From positions 24,120,951-24,184,950 of the forward strand of contig OX388311.1 in NCBI GenBank assembly GCA_947579605.1: a stretch of DNA of 64,000 bases, given 5' to 3'. The notes under the pieces are model-generated. The model saw nothing but the letters and a program-made list of their open reading frames with translations, had not been told where the DNA came from and searched no databases. Position numbers and translations under genes: made by a program. Below, piece by piece: positions 46,582 to 57,459 of this stretch (position 1 is the first letter of the stretch; each line of letters begins with the position of its first letter). The DNA is from Athripsodes cinereus (lineage: Eukaryota; Arthropoda; Insecta; Trichoptera; Leptoceridae).

Positions 46582-47313
46582 TGTTAGGTATCTACCAGGA
46601 GATTACTTAGAATAGAAGCAGATGCAACTAATAAATTAAACGTACAATTAGAACTGTAACAATAAGACTAAATTGAAAAGGATGAAATTCTTTTGAAATT
46701 ATATTTTAAATAGTTTAGAGTTGGTATTGTCTGTAGTATTGAATAGACAAATGTTGATATTGTCCTTTTTTAATAATAACTGGACCACCATAATATTGTA
46801 GCATAATCAATGATGCAACAGAAAACTTAACAATTAATATTGTTTGGATATATCGAGCACCTGCAAGCTATTGTGTAAATAACACAAAAGGGTAAAGTCT
46901 AACAATAGAAGAGAAAGCTTATTCTTGCACAATAAGTGTTTCCAAGGAATAAATAAATAATACAAGGGGATGTAACTATAAATATTATAACATTTTCTAG
47001 TATTTCATTGGTTAAATTTTAAGAGTTAGCAAACCTTGTTATTGGCCATTATCAAATAAGGGTGGTACCGACTGACACACCCACATATTGCATTCTGCAT
47101 AAAAACCATATGCAAACAAAATAATTGAGACCATTTTCCATCATACATCTTAGAGCGCACATTCCGCTCCAGCTACTATCACACATCTCCAATACATAAT
47201 CATACCTGTAATATCATAGCATCTGTGTTTGCGATTTAATATTATAATACGAATAAATAATTAACATCACTCCAGAGTTTTATTCGTGTAGTGTGGAACC
47301 GAAGACCTTCACA
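46582..47313 (+). repeat. 3' LTR (732 bp)
   Basis: Same length and, as far as I can read, the same sequence as the 5' LTR, beginning TGTTAGG and ending TTCACA. Followed by TATG (47314-47317). Confidence 0.97.
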
Positions 47314-47317
47314 TATG

Positions 47318-49334
47318 CATAAATAATAATATACAATTACTGCAAGGTAGGAGATAGTACCCAATACTACCTATATGCCACAAAGTATCTATTTATTTAT
47401 TAGTACTTAAAGGTAATTTAAATTATTAAATAGACAAACCCTTTTTCTTGGTCATAAGTTTTTTTTTATTATTATTCCTATAATTGGTATCTAATGTAAA
47501 CTAAAAATTGTAATAATTTATTGTTTAAAAGCTGTTGTTTTTTTGAGTAGGTAGGTATATAAAAATAATAGCTATAGATAATATTGTCTACCGACGGTAC
47601 ATGGTGCAAGTCCATATTCTTGAAATCAGGTTCGTGATTAATCACTGTGGAAGTACTAAATATAAATGAAATTGAAAAACAAATGTTTTTTTTTCACAAC
47701 AAATGTTTATAAGACGAAAGACGACTCTCTCAATAATAAAATAAATAATAGAAAAAAACATTTATTTTTTCAAAAATAATAAAATTAATGTATTACAGAA
47801 CACTGTTTTATTTTTAATTTCGTCGTAGAATTCTACCTATGTAAACACCGACACAGTGAATACTAAATATGAGTGTTTGATTTTTAATAATTTAAAAATA
47901 ATATATTCAAGCGATCAGTGCGCTATGAAATAAGTAGGTAATAGCCAAAATAAAATAAATTTAAGTGTGTTAAATTGATTGACTTGAAACAATAAAATTA
48001 AATGCGGAATATATAAATGACAAAATATAGAAATTTTACAACCAAGCAGTCTAAAATTAAAATCATATATAATGTGAGATGTATTATATAAATAGCTATT
48101 CTTAAAAAAAAAACATTGTTAATGATATCAAATAATGCGTAGGTATAAGTATCGTTATCATTTTCCTGAAGGTACTACAAGTACCAGCTTAGTTGCTACA
48201 GTCAAAGTACTTAGTAGTATCTATTTAGTTGTTTAGTACTTTCGAGGTAGGTGCAACGTCCAAGGAAATGAATTTCAGTAAATTTTTATGATACATTTTC
48301 ATCACACCGAGAACCCATTATATTGAGGTCACCATATTATGTATAGTCAATGATGATAAGAGTGGTTAAATAGTGTTCTTGATAACTTCTATAATATTAT
48401 GTAGGTACTATCCTAGTGCTAGCACTAGCCGGCTAGTAGTAACGACACACACGGTAAAACTTAATAGTTCCGAAAAGATATCTGTAATAGATCAGCATAA
48501 TTTATATGACACTAAAAATTTTGTACTTTTTATTCAGTCTATGTCCATCCACTGCTGGATTAAAGCTTCTTCATGAGAACACAGCTTGACTTTATTCTCT
48601 GCAGGCACCTTTTACCTGGTTCTTTCTATATTATTTGCATCATCTTATAGGCTGTTTCACATATCGCATCTCCCAGTCATCGAATGCCAATTCATTAATA
48701 TATTGAAAAAAACTTTTTACCTATGCACTAATTTTCTCAGAATTTAGGCAAGAAAAATGCTATTAGGTACAATATTTATGTATTTTTGTTTCAACCCAAT
48801 TAACGCGCCAATATTTTAATCGCACTTATTATCATACATTTTGCATTGTATTTACCTAGGCATTGATATAAGTTATTTTTGAACAGTTGATTTGGTAAGC
48901 AATATTATCTCCGTTAACTTCAATAGTTTGATGTTAATAAGCTTGACATTATTTGTAGGGCTGGCGATTGTAACAATGTTCATTAACTGAATTATCAAAA
49001 TGAGTGCACTGTACTCAGTCATAGAGTAGAATGTACTCTTCCTCATAGCACAGAACGAAGTAATACTATTACAATAGTGTATAGAAGGTACCTACATAGG
49101 TATATATTATTGCGCAATGTCCGCGTACATAAAGTATGTATGTATGTATATGAATAACATCATGTACACAGAGTAAGTACAAACAGCCAAACATATCTAT
49201 ACAGTATCGTTATCGTCTAGCAAAGGGCCAAATTAATAAGTACACACAGCATACTATATTATTACTCAACTGCTGATAATATGTGTAGGTAGGTAGTTAC
49301 AAATATTGCAACAGGACAGAATTAATAATTGTCG
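47318..49334. other. Intergenic, no gene seen
   Basis: AT-rich. A piece at 47700-47860 (AAGACGACTCTCTC, GAATTCTACCTATGTAAACA) recurs at about 12890-13020. No gene. Confidence 0.45.
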
Positions 49335-49485
49335 AAAAGATAAATCTGGATTTGAAATTAATCAAAATACACTCCAGACACTCTCACAGTAAGTAATATG
49401 CTTGTATCGTGAATGTGAAGAAGGTCGGGAGCTCTTGATTTAAAATTCGAGTCTCTGCCGTCAGGTTGTTAACCACTTGTCTGTC
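49335..49485 (-). mobile_element. tRNA-derived SINE, family A, copy 5 (degraded)
   Basis: Minus strand; CACGATACAAGCATATTACT and tail CAGATTTATCTTTT match copy 1, but the B box is damaged (CGAATTTTAAATC...). Confidence 0.55.
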
Positions 49486-51060
49486 TGATTGAAAAATACT
49501 GGATGATTCAATAGAGAAATATGCAAATGTGTAGAATAGATATCCCAATCTTTTATCCTGTTAAAGGCAGGTAATCGTAAAGTATCATGAAAAAGACATT
49601 TAAAATCTTAAATCCAGTGCCGAAGAGTGTCACCCGTTCTGAATTTCTTATTTTGATTGTCTCAGAGTGGACGTTGTTTCTATTTTTTTTTCAATGCTTT
49701 TACAGATATATAGAAAATAATGTATGTAAATAACGTACAAATGTGAAATAACGTACATATAATTCAAACTGAAAAAAAACTGTATTTAAATTTGCGTATT
49801 TATATTCGTTGTGAAGTCGGATTTTTCATGAACACAAATTATGCTAAAATTAAATTCACACTTAGACGCTTGGTCTGTTGTAAGGAATTCTGTAAAAAAA
49901 TAAAGCCGCTATTTGAATAATTATTTTTGTAAGTAAGGCATACGATAACTTTGAGGAAAAAAATATTATCGTTATCTAGGTATATAGATCCAGGCTGTCC
50001 GGCACTGGTGAAAAACCTTCAGAAATCTTCAAAAAATGTTTAAAAGAAAATTTATAAACTGCTTTAGGGCTACATAGATTACATAGAGAAGTAACCTTCA
50101 ACAATCATGACAATAATGTGATAAAGATAAAATTAAACACATAAATATTTTATTCAGTTTGTATTCAGTTCTTATTAATGTTTATATTATGTCTTCAGTA
50201 GACGACGTGATTAAGAGGGGTGAAATAATACACTATACACGAGGTCTCATATATATATAAAACATGTTCCACGCTAAAAATATTATAGATATCTCATTTA
50301 TTGACAGAGATATTCCAGTTTATATGACAACATGTCATCAGATTTTTATGGCTAATGAATAAACTCTTTGACATGTTTTGTCAATACACAATATTTTCAT
50401 TTCATTGCGCTAATATGTCTCCAGACGAAGATAAGAAATTTTTGCTTGCATAAAAATATTGCAACGGCTGACACTAAAAACTAAACTACAATAAAAATCA
50501 TCAAAAGGCGTCAAACCATGATAGAACTGTCAAAAATTTGTATCACGGTGTTGCCAGTTTTAAGACAATTTTATGTATTTTTTTTATTTCTCAGCGAATA
50601 GCATAATGATATATCAAGATTATAATAATAAACAATTTTTACAAAATTTGTCAATTTGATATTTATTTCTTTTGCAAAGCCTGGTAAATTATACTAGTGT
50701 ATATAAAATATAATAGCTGTCTTGTTGGCGTTGTAACAAAGAAATTAAGGAATAAATTTTATATATATGAGTGCCTATTATGTACCTATTATTATGTTAA
50801 GATCATATTAATATCTTATCTTTAATCAGAGTTTATCGTAAATAAGATTAACTACAATGTTATTATAAATGTACAAAGTTCTAAAAAAATATTGAACATA
50901 CCTAGGTACTTAGTTAAAGGTAAAACTAAATAATAAAATTTATACTTTCTTATCAATAGTCACTATTCGACCATAATTGTTTTATTTTATAAAATCCAAT
51001 TAAACTACCTAGTATTAAGTTCTGATCTCCACAAATTTGTTTTGTGAAAATTATTAACTC
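49486..51060. other. Intergenic, no gene seen
   Basis: AT-rich. The 50230-50380 part resembles 4795-4880 (TCATTTATTGACAGAGATAT; CATGTCATCAGATTTTTATG). Unassigned dispersed repeat. Confidence 0.4.
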
Positions 51061-51430
51061 TATTAACCATTAACTAACAGGGACTCCTGTGCAGCCCCGA
51101 CTGTGAATATGACTCCTGTATCTTCTGTTTTCGAGTGTCCTATAAAACGTAGGCATTCGTAAAACACGATATGAATGAATATTTATTAACCATTAACTAA
51201 CAGGGACTCCTGTGCAGCCCCGACTGTGAATATGACTCCTGTATCTTCTGTTTTCGAGTGTCCTATAAAACGCAGGCATTCGTAAAACACGATATGAATG
51301 AATATTTACTAACCATTAACTAACAGGGACTCCTGTGCAGCCCCAACTGTGAATATGACTCTTGTATCTTCTGTTTTCGAGTGTCCTATAAAACGCAGGC
51401 ATTCGTAAAACACGATATGAATGAATGAAT
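51061..51430. repeat. 123-bp tandem repeat, 3 copies
   Basis: CCATTAACTAACAGGGACTC occurs at 51067, 51190 and 51313, a period of 123 bp with very few differences. Each unit contains TTTTCGAGTGTCCTATAAAA, the inverse of the family C right half, so the array amplified from a family C insertion. Confidence 0.97.
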
Positions 51431-52630
51431 ATATTTAATGTGGATAAATTTGATTGAACTCTCATTGTCCTTGTAATTTTTTTGTAATGTAAACGTGTAG
51501 GTACCAGTCCAGTCATTCAAGCTCATACAAGGAATCATTTAAAAATGTATATTATATACATACATAGATTTTTAATGCTTGATCTCCGGGTTAAATGGAT
51601 GTAATAAAATACCTTATATGAAAATATTTCATTAGCAATTAAACAAGAACGAAAAAACACATAAATCATTGACCGTCATATCTATAAAATCATTGAACGT
51701 CATATATCAAATTATCTACAAAATATAATTTATTACATAAGAAATTTTACGATTTTCCAATTAAAGGTTCATTTATATGTTGGCCCTTCTGAACTATGTA
51801 AGTTTATTTATTTATTTATTTATTTATAATAATAAACGGCTGAACCAGCCTTTACAAACATAATATAACAAAATATAACAAAAAAAAACAAAAAAAAACA
51901 AAAAAAAACAAGTTGCAAAATCAGTATAGTAAAAGTAGCTGCCAAGGTTTCAATTACTTATTTTAAAGAATAATGGCAATTAATTTTATTATTTACATAC
52001 CTACTATGTATTTATTTTTTCCTTTTACTTTATTTCTCTTCTCAATTTTTATTTTGTTTTTAATTATCATTTCGTGAAATTGCTTGTCTAAAATAAGTAT
52101 TTAATTTGAGTGCGTGCGCATGTTGGTGTTGGGCAAGATACGTATAATTTGATAACTTTTATTAAAAGCCCTTGAATAAAACATAAAATATAATGTCGAA
52201 ATAAACATTTTCATCTATTCAGATAACGCATAAAAATGTTATTTTATCTGGTCACAAGTTACACAGTAACTCTAAAGAGATACAATATTTCCCTATATCT
52301 GGTGAACCAGCTGTTGGCAGTGGCGGGACAAGATATTTCATATTGGTTATTCCTTACTATAAGTACCTACATAACTACTAAATTTAATATGAGTGTACCT
52401 ATAATGTACACAGTTCCTGTACTATGTTATGACTAAATTAGTGATGTTCAGATGTTGAAATTGACTTAGAGAATGGAAAGCATAAAATATATTGTCTAGA
52501 AGTTAGCTGGTGAATGACAGCTTGATGGTTTGATTTAATTTTAATTGGAGTATTTATGTTTTGTTTTTGAAAAGACCAAATTAATGATGCTGAAGAATCA
52601 AGAGAGAGCGATAATATACTAAGGTGGATA
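51431..52630. other. Intergenic; T/A-rich tail
   Basis: Contains a TTTATTTATTTATTT run (51802-51826) with AACGGCTGAACCAGCC after it and repeated AACAAAAAAA, probably a LINE tail on the minus strand. No gene. Confidence 0.4.
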
Positions 52631-52634
52631 AAGG

Positions 52635-52674
52635 CCTGTCCCAGAGCACGAGCCACGCTCAATTCTGGGACAGG
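52635..52674 (+). repeat. Stem-loop of a LINE 3' UTR, second copy
   Basis: An 11-bp perfect stem (CCTGTCCCAGA/TCTGGGACAGG) closes an 18-nt loop GCACGAGCCACGCTCAAT. The loop is 17/18 identical to the one on the minus strand at 27047-27064, whose stem has a different sequence. Confidence 0.75.
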
Positions 52675-52979
52675 TACTTTGATCAAATGAATTGATGATA
52701 TATGTACCTATTGTTATTTATTATTAGTATTATGCTGTATTTTATTGTGTTGTTTTATTTCATATGGATTGTCTTATGCATTATGCATTTTATTTTATCT
52801 ACTTATGTATTCAATTTGTAATTTATATTATTATTTAATTTTTATTTAATGTCTAGGGTCTTCAACTGGAATGTTACATTATTAGTATAACGTCTCGTTA
52901 TTTATATAGGTAGGTACTCGTTTTTACACAGTTTTCACGGCACAACCATATAATGTAATATTTTTTCTAGGGACTATTA

Positions 52980-53110
52980 CTTTTTTATCCTCCTTCTCTA
53001 CGTGTCTTGTCGGGGCCCCGGACGTTGACGACCACCAGGGAGAAATCCTTCATGTTCTAAATAGCACGAAACAGCTCCTCCACACCTCTCATCCCGGTCC
53101 ACTCCCGAAT
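52980..53110. other. Unassigned GC-rich insert
   Basis: A patch with GTCGGGGCCCCGGACG (53009-53024) and CATCCCGGTCCACTCCC in an AT-rich area, likely a transposon fragment on the minus strand. No frame recognised. Confidence 0.3.
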
Positions 53111-53384
53111 ATTCTAGATAATTTATTATTAGATAAATGTGGACGACTAATAAATTACATTAATTAAATAAATTATTAATTTTTTAGTGCTAAATCTCTG
53201 TTATAAATATATCTCAGGCGGAAAATCACAGGACTAATTAAAGCTCCATATAACAAAAATATAAGTTGCCCTTTAAGCAGGAGAATAGTATCGTTTTCTA
53301 GCACCATAGATTGTCAACAGCCTTGAGTACAATCATAAAGATGGTTGGGTAGATAATTTTATTTTATTTCATAGAAAGAAACAT

Positions 53385-53570
53385 TAATGACAATCTATCT
53401 CTTTCTCCCCTCAACGCTCCTCTCGAGAACACAGGACATAAATCAGTCTCTTCCTTTCACGGTGTGTCTGTGTCAATTAAGACATCTCTTTTTACGATAT
53501 TCCTAACGCTCTGATGTCGTTGTCATAGGACCGTAGTATTATGAAAAAGAGAAGTCCGAGCTGTCGGAAT
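53385..53570 (-). pseudogene. Degraded LINE C-terminal tail
   Basis: Minus strand; CTATGACAACGACATCAGAG, then a damaged middle, then CGAGAGGAGCGTTGAGG. This matches the 2530-2648 tail. Confidence 0.6.
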
Positions 53571-54110
53571 AAAATAGATCAATGTGGACAACGTAGAAGG
53601 TACGCCAATATTAAATATCTACTTTTGTATTTTATTGGTACTGAGTTATAGATACCTATAATGATTTAACGATTGATAATAAATATTTAATTATTGTATA
53701 AACTAATGAATCTTTAGATGATTATACTGCAGGCGAAAACCTTGATAGGTGATCTTTGATATGAAAGAGAATAGTAATTAACTACTCGGAAGTGTATAAG
53801 CTACCTCTAATTATTAAAGGTGAATGTGGGGTAAAAAAATTCTATGATTAGATTGATATTAACTATGTAACAGTAAAACATTAACAATGTAATGAAGTAC
53901 CTGATTAGTAGTTCGTTTTAGTGTAAGATGTTTTAATTAAGTATGTAAATACATATTTTATTGATTTAATTTATATTTATACAAGTATTTTCAAAGCAAA
54001 TCACGCAGTAAAGATATTTTAACGCTAAATAAAAAGTATAAAAATAATTGAAAAAAATACTTATAAAAATGTAAAATGAACTTTGTTTTGAAATTTATTG
54101 TTTTGATGTT
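53571..54110. other. Intergenic, no gene seen
   Basis: AT-rich with no recognised feature. Confidence 0.5.
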
Positions 54111-54114
54111 TTTA

Positions 54115-54420
54115 AGAACATACATGCATACCATCACGCCACTTCCCTCGCGGGATAGTCAGAAAGGATCAAGCGTAACTTCTTTCTATCCTTGTATACA
54201 TCTTTCACTTCCATCACACAATTCCTCATGCATGCTCTCCTGTTCAATGTGCTCAACACGTGACCGTCCCGAAGGGTTTGATTCAAATGATCTTATTATT
54301 TGATCCTCGAACGTCCACGTCTCCGAGCACCATACCTCTCAGTCAAATATATCTTCTTGGTCATTCTGTCCTCATTCATTCTTTCCACACGCCCAAAACG
54401 TCGTAACTTTTTTAGAATCA
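54115..54420 (-). pseudogene. RTE-like LINE 3' fragment
   Basis: Minus strand, homologous to the 3' 300 bp of the 7756-8588 copy (same tail words CCATCACGCC and CTCGCGGG, same CAATGTGCTCAACACGTGAC). Small deletions break the frame. Confidence 0.85.
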
Positions 54421-55282
54421 TTCATAGATTTTGCCATATTTAGTAATTCGTAACATGATCATGCCAACAGGTAGGTACAACATAAACATATATGTAGAAA
54501 AAAATATCGATGAATAATAATAGAGACTGCTGCACCCTGCACCCCATTACAGGCATATAAACAGAGAACCACTCAAACCTACCATCTCTCCACAAGGTTG
54601 GATATTATAAGTAGATACCTATTAAGTCTTATGTTTAGGTGTCGCACTAAAACCGATTCTATACATTTGAAGACTGTAGGTATTTTGAAATTTAAACCTA
54701 TTTAAGGTCTAGGTTCGGTTTAAAAGGGTTAGAGGACAACCTAGAAATACCGCAGGATAGATGTGTTTGGAAGAAATAATGAACGCTATAAGTCCTGATG
54801 TACAAACGGAAGGTATATTATTACCAAAGCGTCTAATGATGGTTTTCAGAATATATTTTACTTCTTGACTTCAATAGATCATCCATACTTGCAAAGGTAG
54901 GTATCTACTATGTTTTCACACACATTGCACTAGGATTATAATTATATTGCACTATCGACCTAGATGAGAAGGAGGAAAAGAAGATTTATAGTTACTATTA
55001 TATCACATTGAATTACGTGTATTATCAAGAGATATCTAGGTACATGTGGTAGGTAATATTGTAATAATAAAACAAAGCAAATGAATTATTTATAAGTGAA
55101 CACTGCTCTAGTCATGAAACTATGTACACTACAATAATATTGTACTTTATAATAATTATAATATGTATCGCAAGTGTCTAACCGAGTATCCTTACAGTCT
55201 ACATAAATTGGTAACCACCGATACTAATATACAAATATATAAATTTTCTATAATTTTGAGAAGTCTATATATATATAAAGAG
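54421..55282. other. Intergenic, no gene seen
   Basis: AT-rich; no recognised feature. Confidence 0.5.
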
Positions 55283-56170
55283 TTACAATCCATTGGATTG
55301 GTCTGCAACGAGTTTGGTCTTTCCTCTCCATTCGTCTCTATTCTCAGCCAGTCTTTTCAGCTCCACGTATGAGCCACAGTTCATGTCTCTCTTCAGTTGG
55401 TCCATATACGCGTCTCTTGGTCGGCCTCTGCCATTTGTCCCCTCGGTCTTACCCTCCGCGATGGCGATGAGTAGTCCTGGGTGCCTGATGTTGTGGCCAA
55501 TCCAGTTAGCTAGTTGTTGGCCGATTCTCTAAAGAAGTTGCCTTTTTTCGCCTACCCTGGTTAATACTTCTTCGTTTTCGACGTGTTCCGACCAATGGAT
55601 CTTAAGCATGCGTCTGTAGCACCACATCTCAAAGGCCGCCAACCGTCCGCTTTCACTCTTGCTGATGGTCCACGTCTCACAACCATAAAGCAGAATGCTC
55701 CATATAAAGGCTTTAGTAAGGTTCTTCTTACGCTTAAATCAATATTTGGGGATTCCAATATCTTCGATTTTTTGTTAAAGGCAATCCTTGCCTGGTTTAT
55801 TCTGCTCACAATTTCCGATTTGGAGCGTCCATCCTGGTTTATTCTGCTGCCCAAGTACACGAATTCTCTTACTTGTTTGATGCTCACTCCATTTATGGCA
55901 ATGTTCGCAGTCGCTTCCTCTCTTCCTACGACCATACATTTTGTTTTTTCTTTATTTATTTTCATGTTGTACTTTGACAACAGTATACTTTCCATTTTTC
56001 CTAAGGCTTCGTTCAGCTCCATCTCGGAGTCTGCGAGCAGTGCTATGTCGTCAGCATATCTAATCATGTCGACCTTTTTCCCATTTATTTTTACTCCTGT
56101 CCAGTTCTTCATTTCTTCTCTCAGTTCGTCAATGGCTCGCTGTATATAGCAGTTAAAGAGAGCTGGCGCA
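55283..56170 (-). pseudogene. LINE ORF2: RT palm to C-terminus, frameshifted
   Basis: Minus strand. It begins after APALFNCYI with the palm motif IRYADDIALLA (YADD catalytic pair), then KINKEKTKCMVV, FVYLGSRINQDG and IDLSVRRTLL. A frameshift at about 55715 moves the frame to one reading IWSILLYGCETWT, RRMLKIHWSEHV and NGRGRPRDAYMDQL, ending at a stop at 55283-55285. One in-frame TAG lies near 55535. Fingers and endonuclease are missing. The first eight residues of the open frame belong to the adjoining SINE, not to the LINE. Confidence 0.85.
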
Positions 56171-56393
56171 CACACAGATCGAGCTAGTCCCAAACTAAGA
56201 TGAATCTTGTATTATGGGTACTAACGCGACGATTCACACATATACAATCCACTATACACATTTACATGTAACACCCAGACCCAGGATAATTTGAAAAAGG
56301 TCGTCTTTCACTTTGCCCTGGCCGGGAATCGAATCCGGGACCTCGTGACTCAAAGGCAAGAGCGTTACCTCCGCGCTACACCGGCCGACAATA
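56165..56393 (-). mobile_element. tRNA-derived SINE, family B
   Basis: Minus strand. The head carries an A-box-like TAGCGCGGAGGTAACGC and a B-box-like GGATTCGATTCCCGG (56320-56390). The body runs through GTGTGAATCGTCGCGTTAGT and ends with TTTGGGACTAGCTCGATC against the truncated LINE. Unlike family A in body and tail. Confidence 0.75.
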
Positions 56394-56399
56394 GGTACT

Positions 56400-57400
56400 C
56401 CTTATTACACATTTTTGAAATACAATATTTTGCGCATATTTCTTGCAACTAGCACAATCGCACATAACTTTGTAACACTATTATTGCTAATATTCATAAT
56501 AAACAATATATAATTGATACATATATATAGTATACCTATCTACTTCATCTGCCTACATTCAACAAGCAATATAATAATTATCCCATAACTTGATTGTCAA
56601 GATTTCCTCTAGAGATCACCTTGAGGTGATGTGGAAGTCATCAATTTAATTACAACTTATAGCAACAACCAATAGCTACAAACAGACTGTACCTTTTTAC
56701 CAGTGGTAGGAATAGAATTTTTACATTGCTTATGCATTCATAATGACTACTTATTTAGTCATTGATACAAGAGCATACTCAAGAAATTTTATCATTTCAA
56801 CTTAGTAAGATTGATGAAACTTTATTTTTTGGTGTAGGAATCTGAAATATTTTACGGTATTTTCTTTCATATTTAAGACTAGTCCCAATCTTTATGATAC
56901 CTTCTATCTAGAATTGGTTCGAAATTTCATTCTAGCCACTGCAGGGTATATCCATCCATGCAATCGCAATAAGACATGGGTTGTATTTTGTGTGTATGAA
57001 AAGCACACCACTGACAGACAGCATCTATACATACTTAATGACAAGAACTATTATAGGTATCAAGTTAGTATGTACGGTAACCACTAAGACTAGTAGGTAA
57101 GTAATTTTTAATTTATATTTACCCATGTACAATAACAATAATTAATAATATCTAACATTACACACTTACCAACCTACCTACAGGTGATACAGGTACCCAC
57201 GCAACGCACCTATTAAAATATTAACAGACTAGCTTTTGCTTTAAACCTGGCTTCGCTGCGTTCAGAAAATGCTTAGTTATTATATTTTTTTATGGCTTCG
57301 GTTCTGTTTTTTCCTCATTTGGCCTCTTCATTTTTACATTCAGGTTCTTGGGTCCCATCAAGAAAACCACTCCACTGTCATCTGATGATATTTTTGATGA
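56400..57400. other. Intergenic, no gene seen
   Basis: AT-rich; a piece at 57230 (ACTAGCTTTTGCTTTAAACC) looks like an old repeat. Confidence 0.45.
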
Positions 57401-57410
57401 TTATTATTGT

Positions 57411-57455
57411 CCTCCTGATGATGCCAAGTAGAAGCCTTGGCGAAAACGTTTGAGG
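57411..57455 (+). ncRNA. Hammerhead ribozyme motif (Penelope-like element type)
   Basis: The core is complete: stem I CCTC (57411-57414) with GAGG (57452-57455); CTGATGA (57415-57421); an extra T; stem II GCCAAG/CTTGGC (57423-57428, 57436-57441); GAAA (57442-57445); and self-complementary stem III AACGTT. Position 17 would be T, which is less favourable for cleavage. Minimal type I hammerheads with such short stem III are known from Penelope-like retroelements and are thought to act as dimers. AATAAATTTAATTTGG follows, similar to the tail beside the 7.1-kb palindrome. Confidence 0.65.
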
Positions 57456-57459
57456 TGAA

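Larger units (their letters stand above)
36086..47313 (+). mobile_element. Complete endogenous errantivirus (gypsy-type LTR retroelement with env)
   Basis: An 11,228-bp provirus with all expected parts in order: 5' LTR, primer-binding site, leader, gag, pol in the -1 frame, env overlapping the end of pol, 3' non-coding region, polypurine tract and 3' LTR. It is flanked by TATG duplications. The LTRs are equal in length and read as identical, and none of the three ORFs has an internal stop, so insertion was recent. It follows the layout of insect errantiviruses (gypsy of flies, TED of moths). I cannot say without a database which is nearest. Whether it is transcribed or infectious is unknown. 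Confidence 0.97.
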
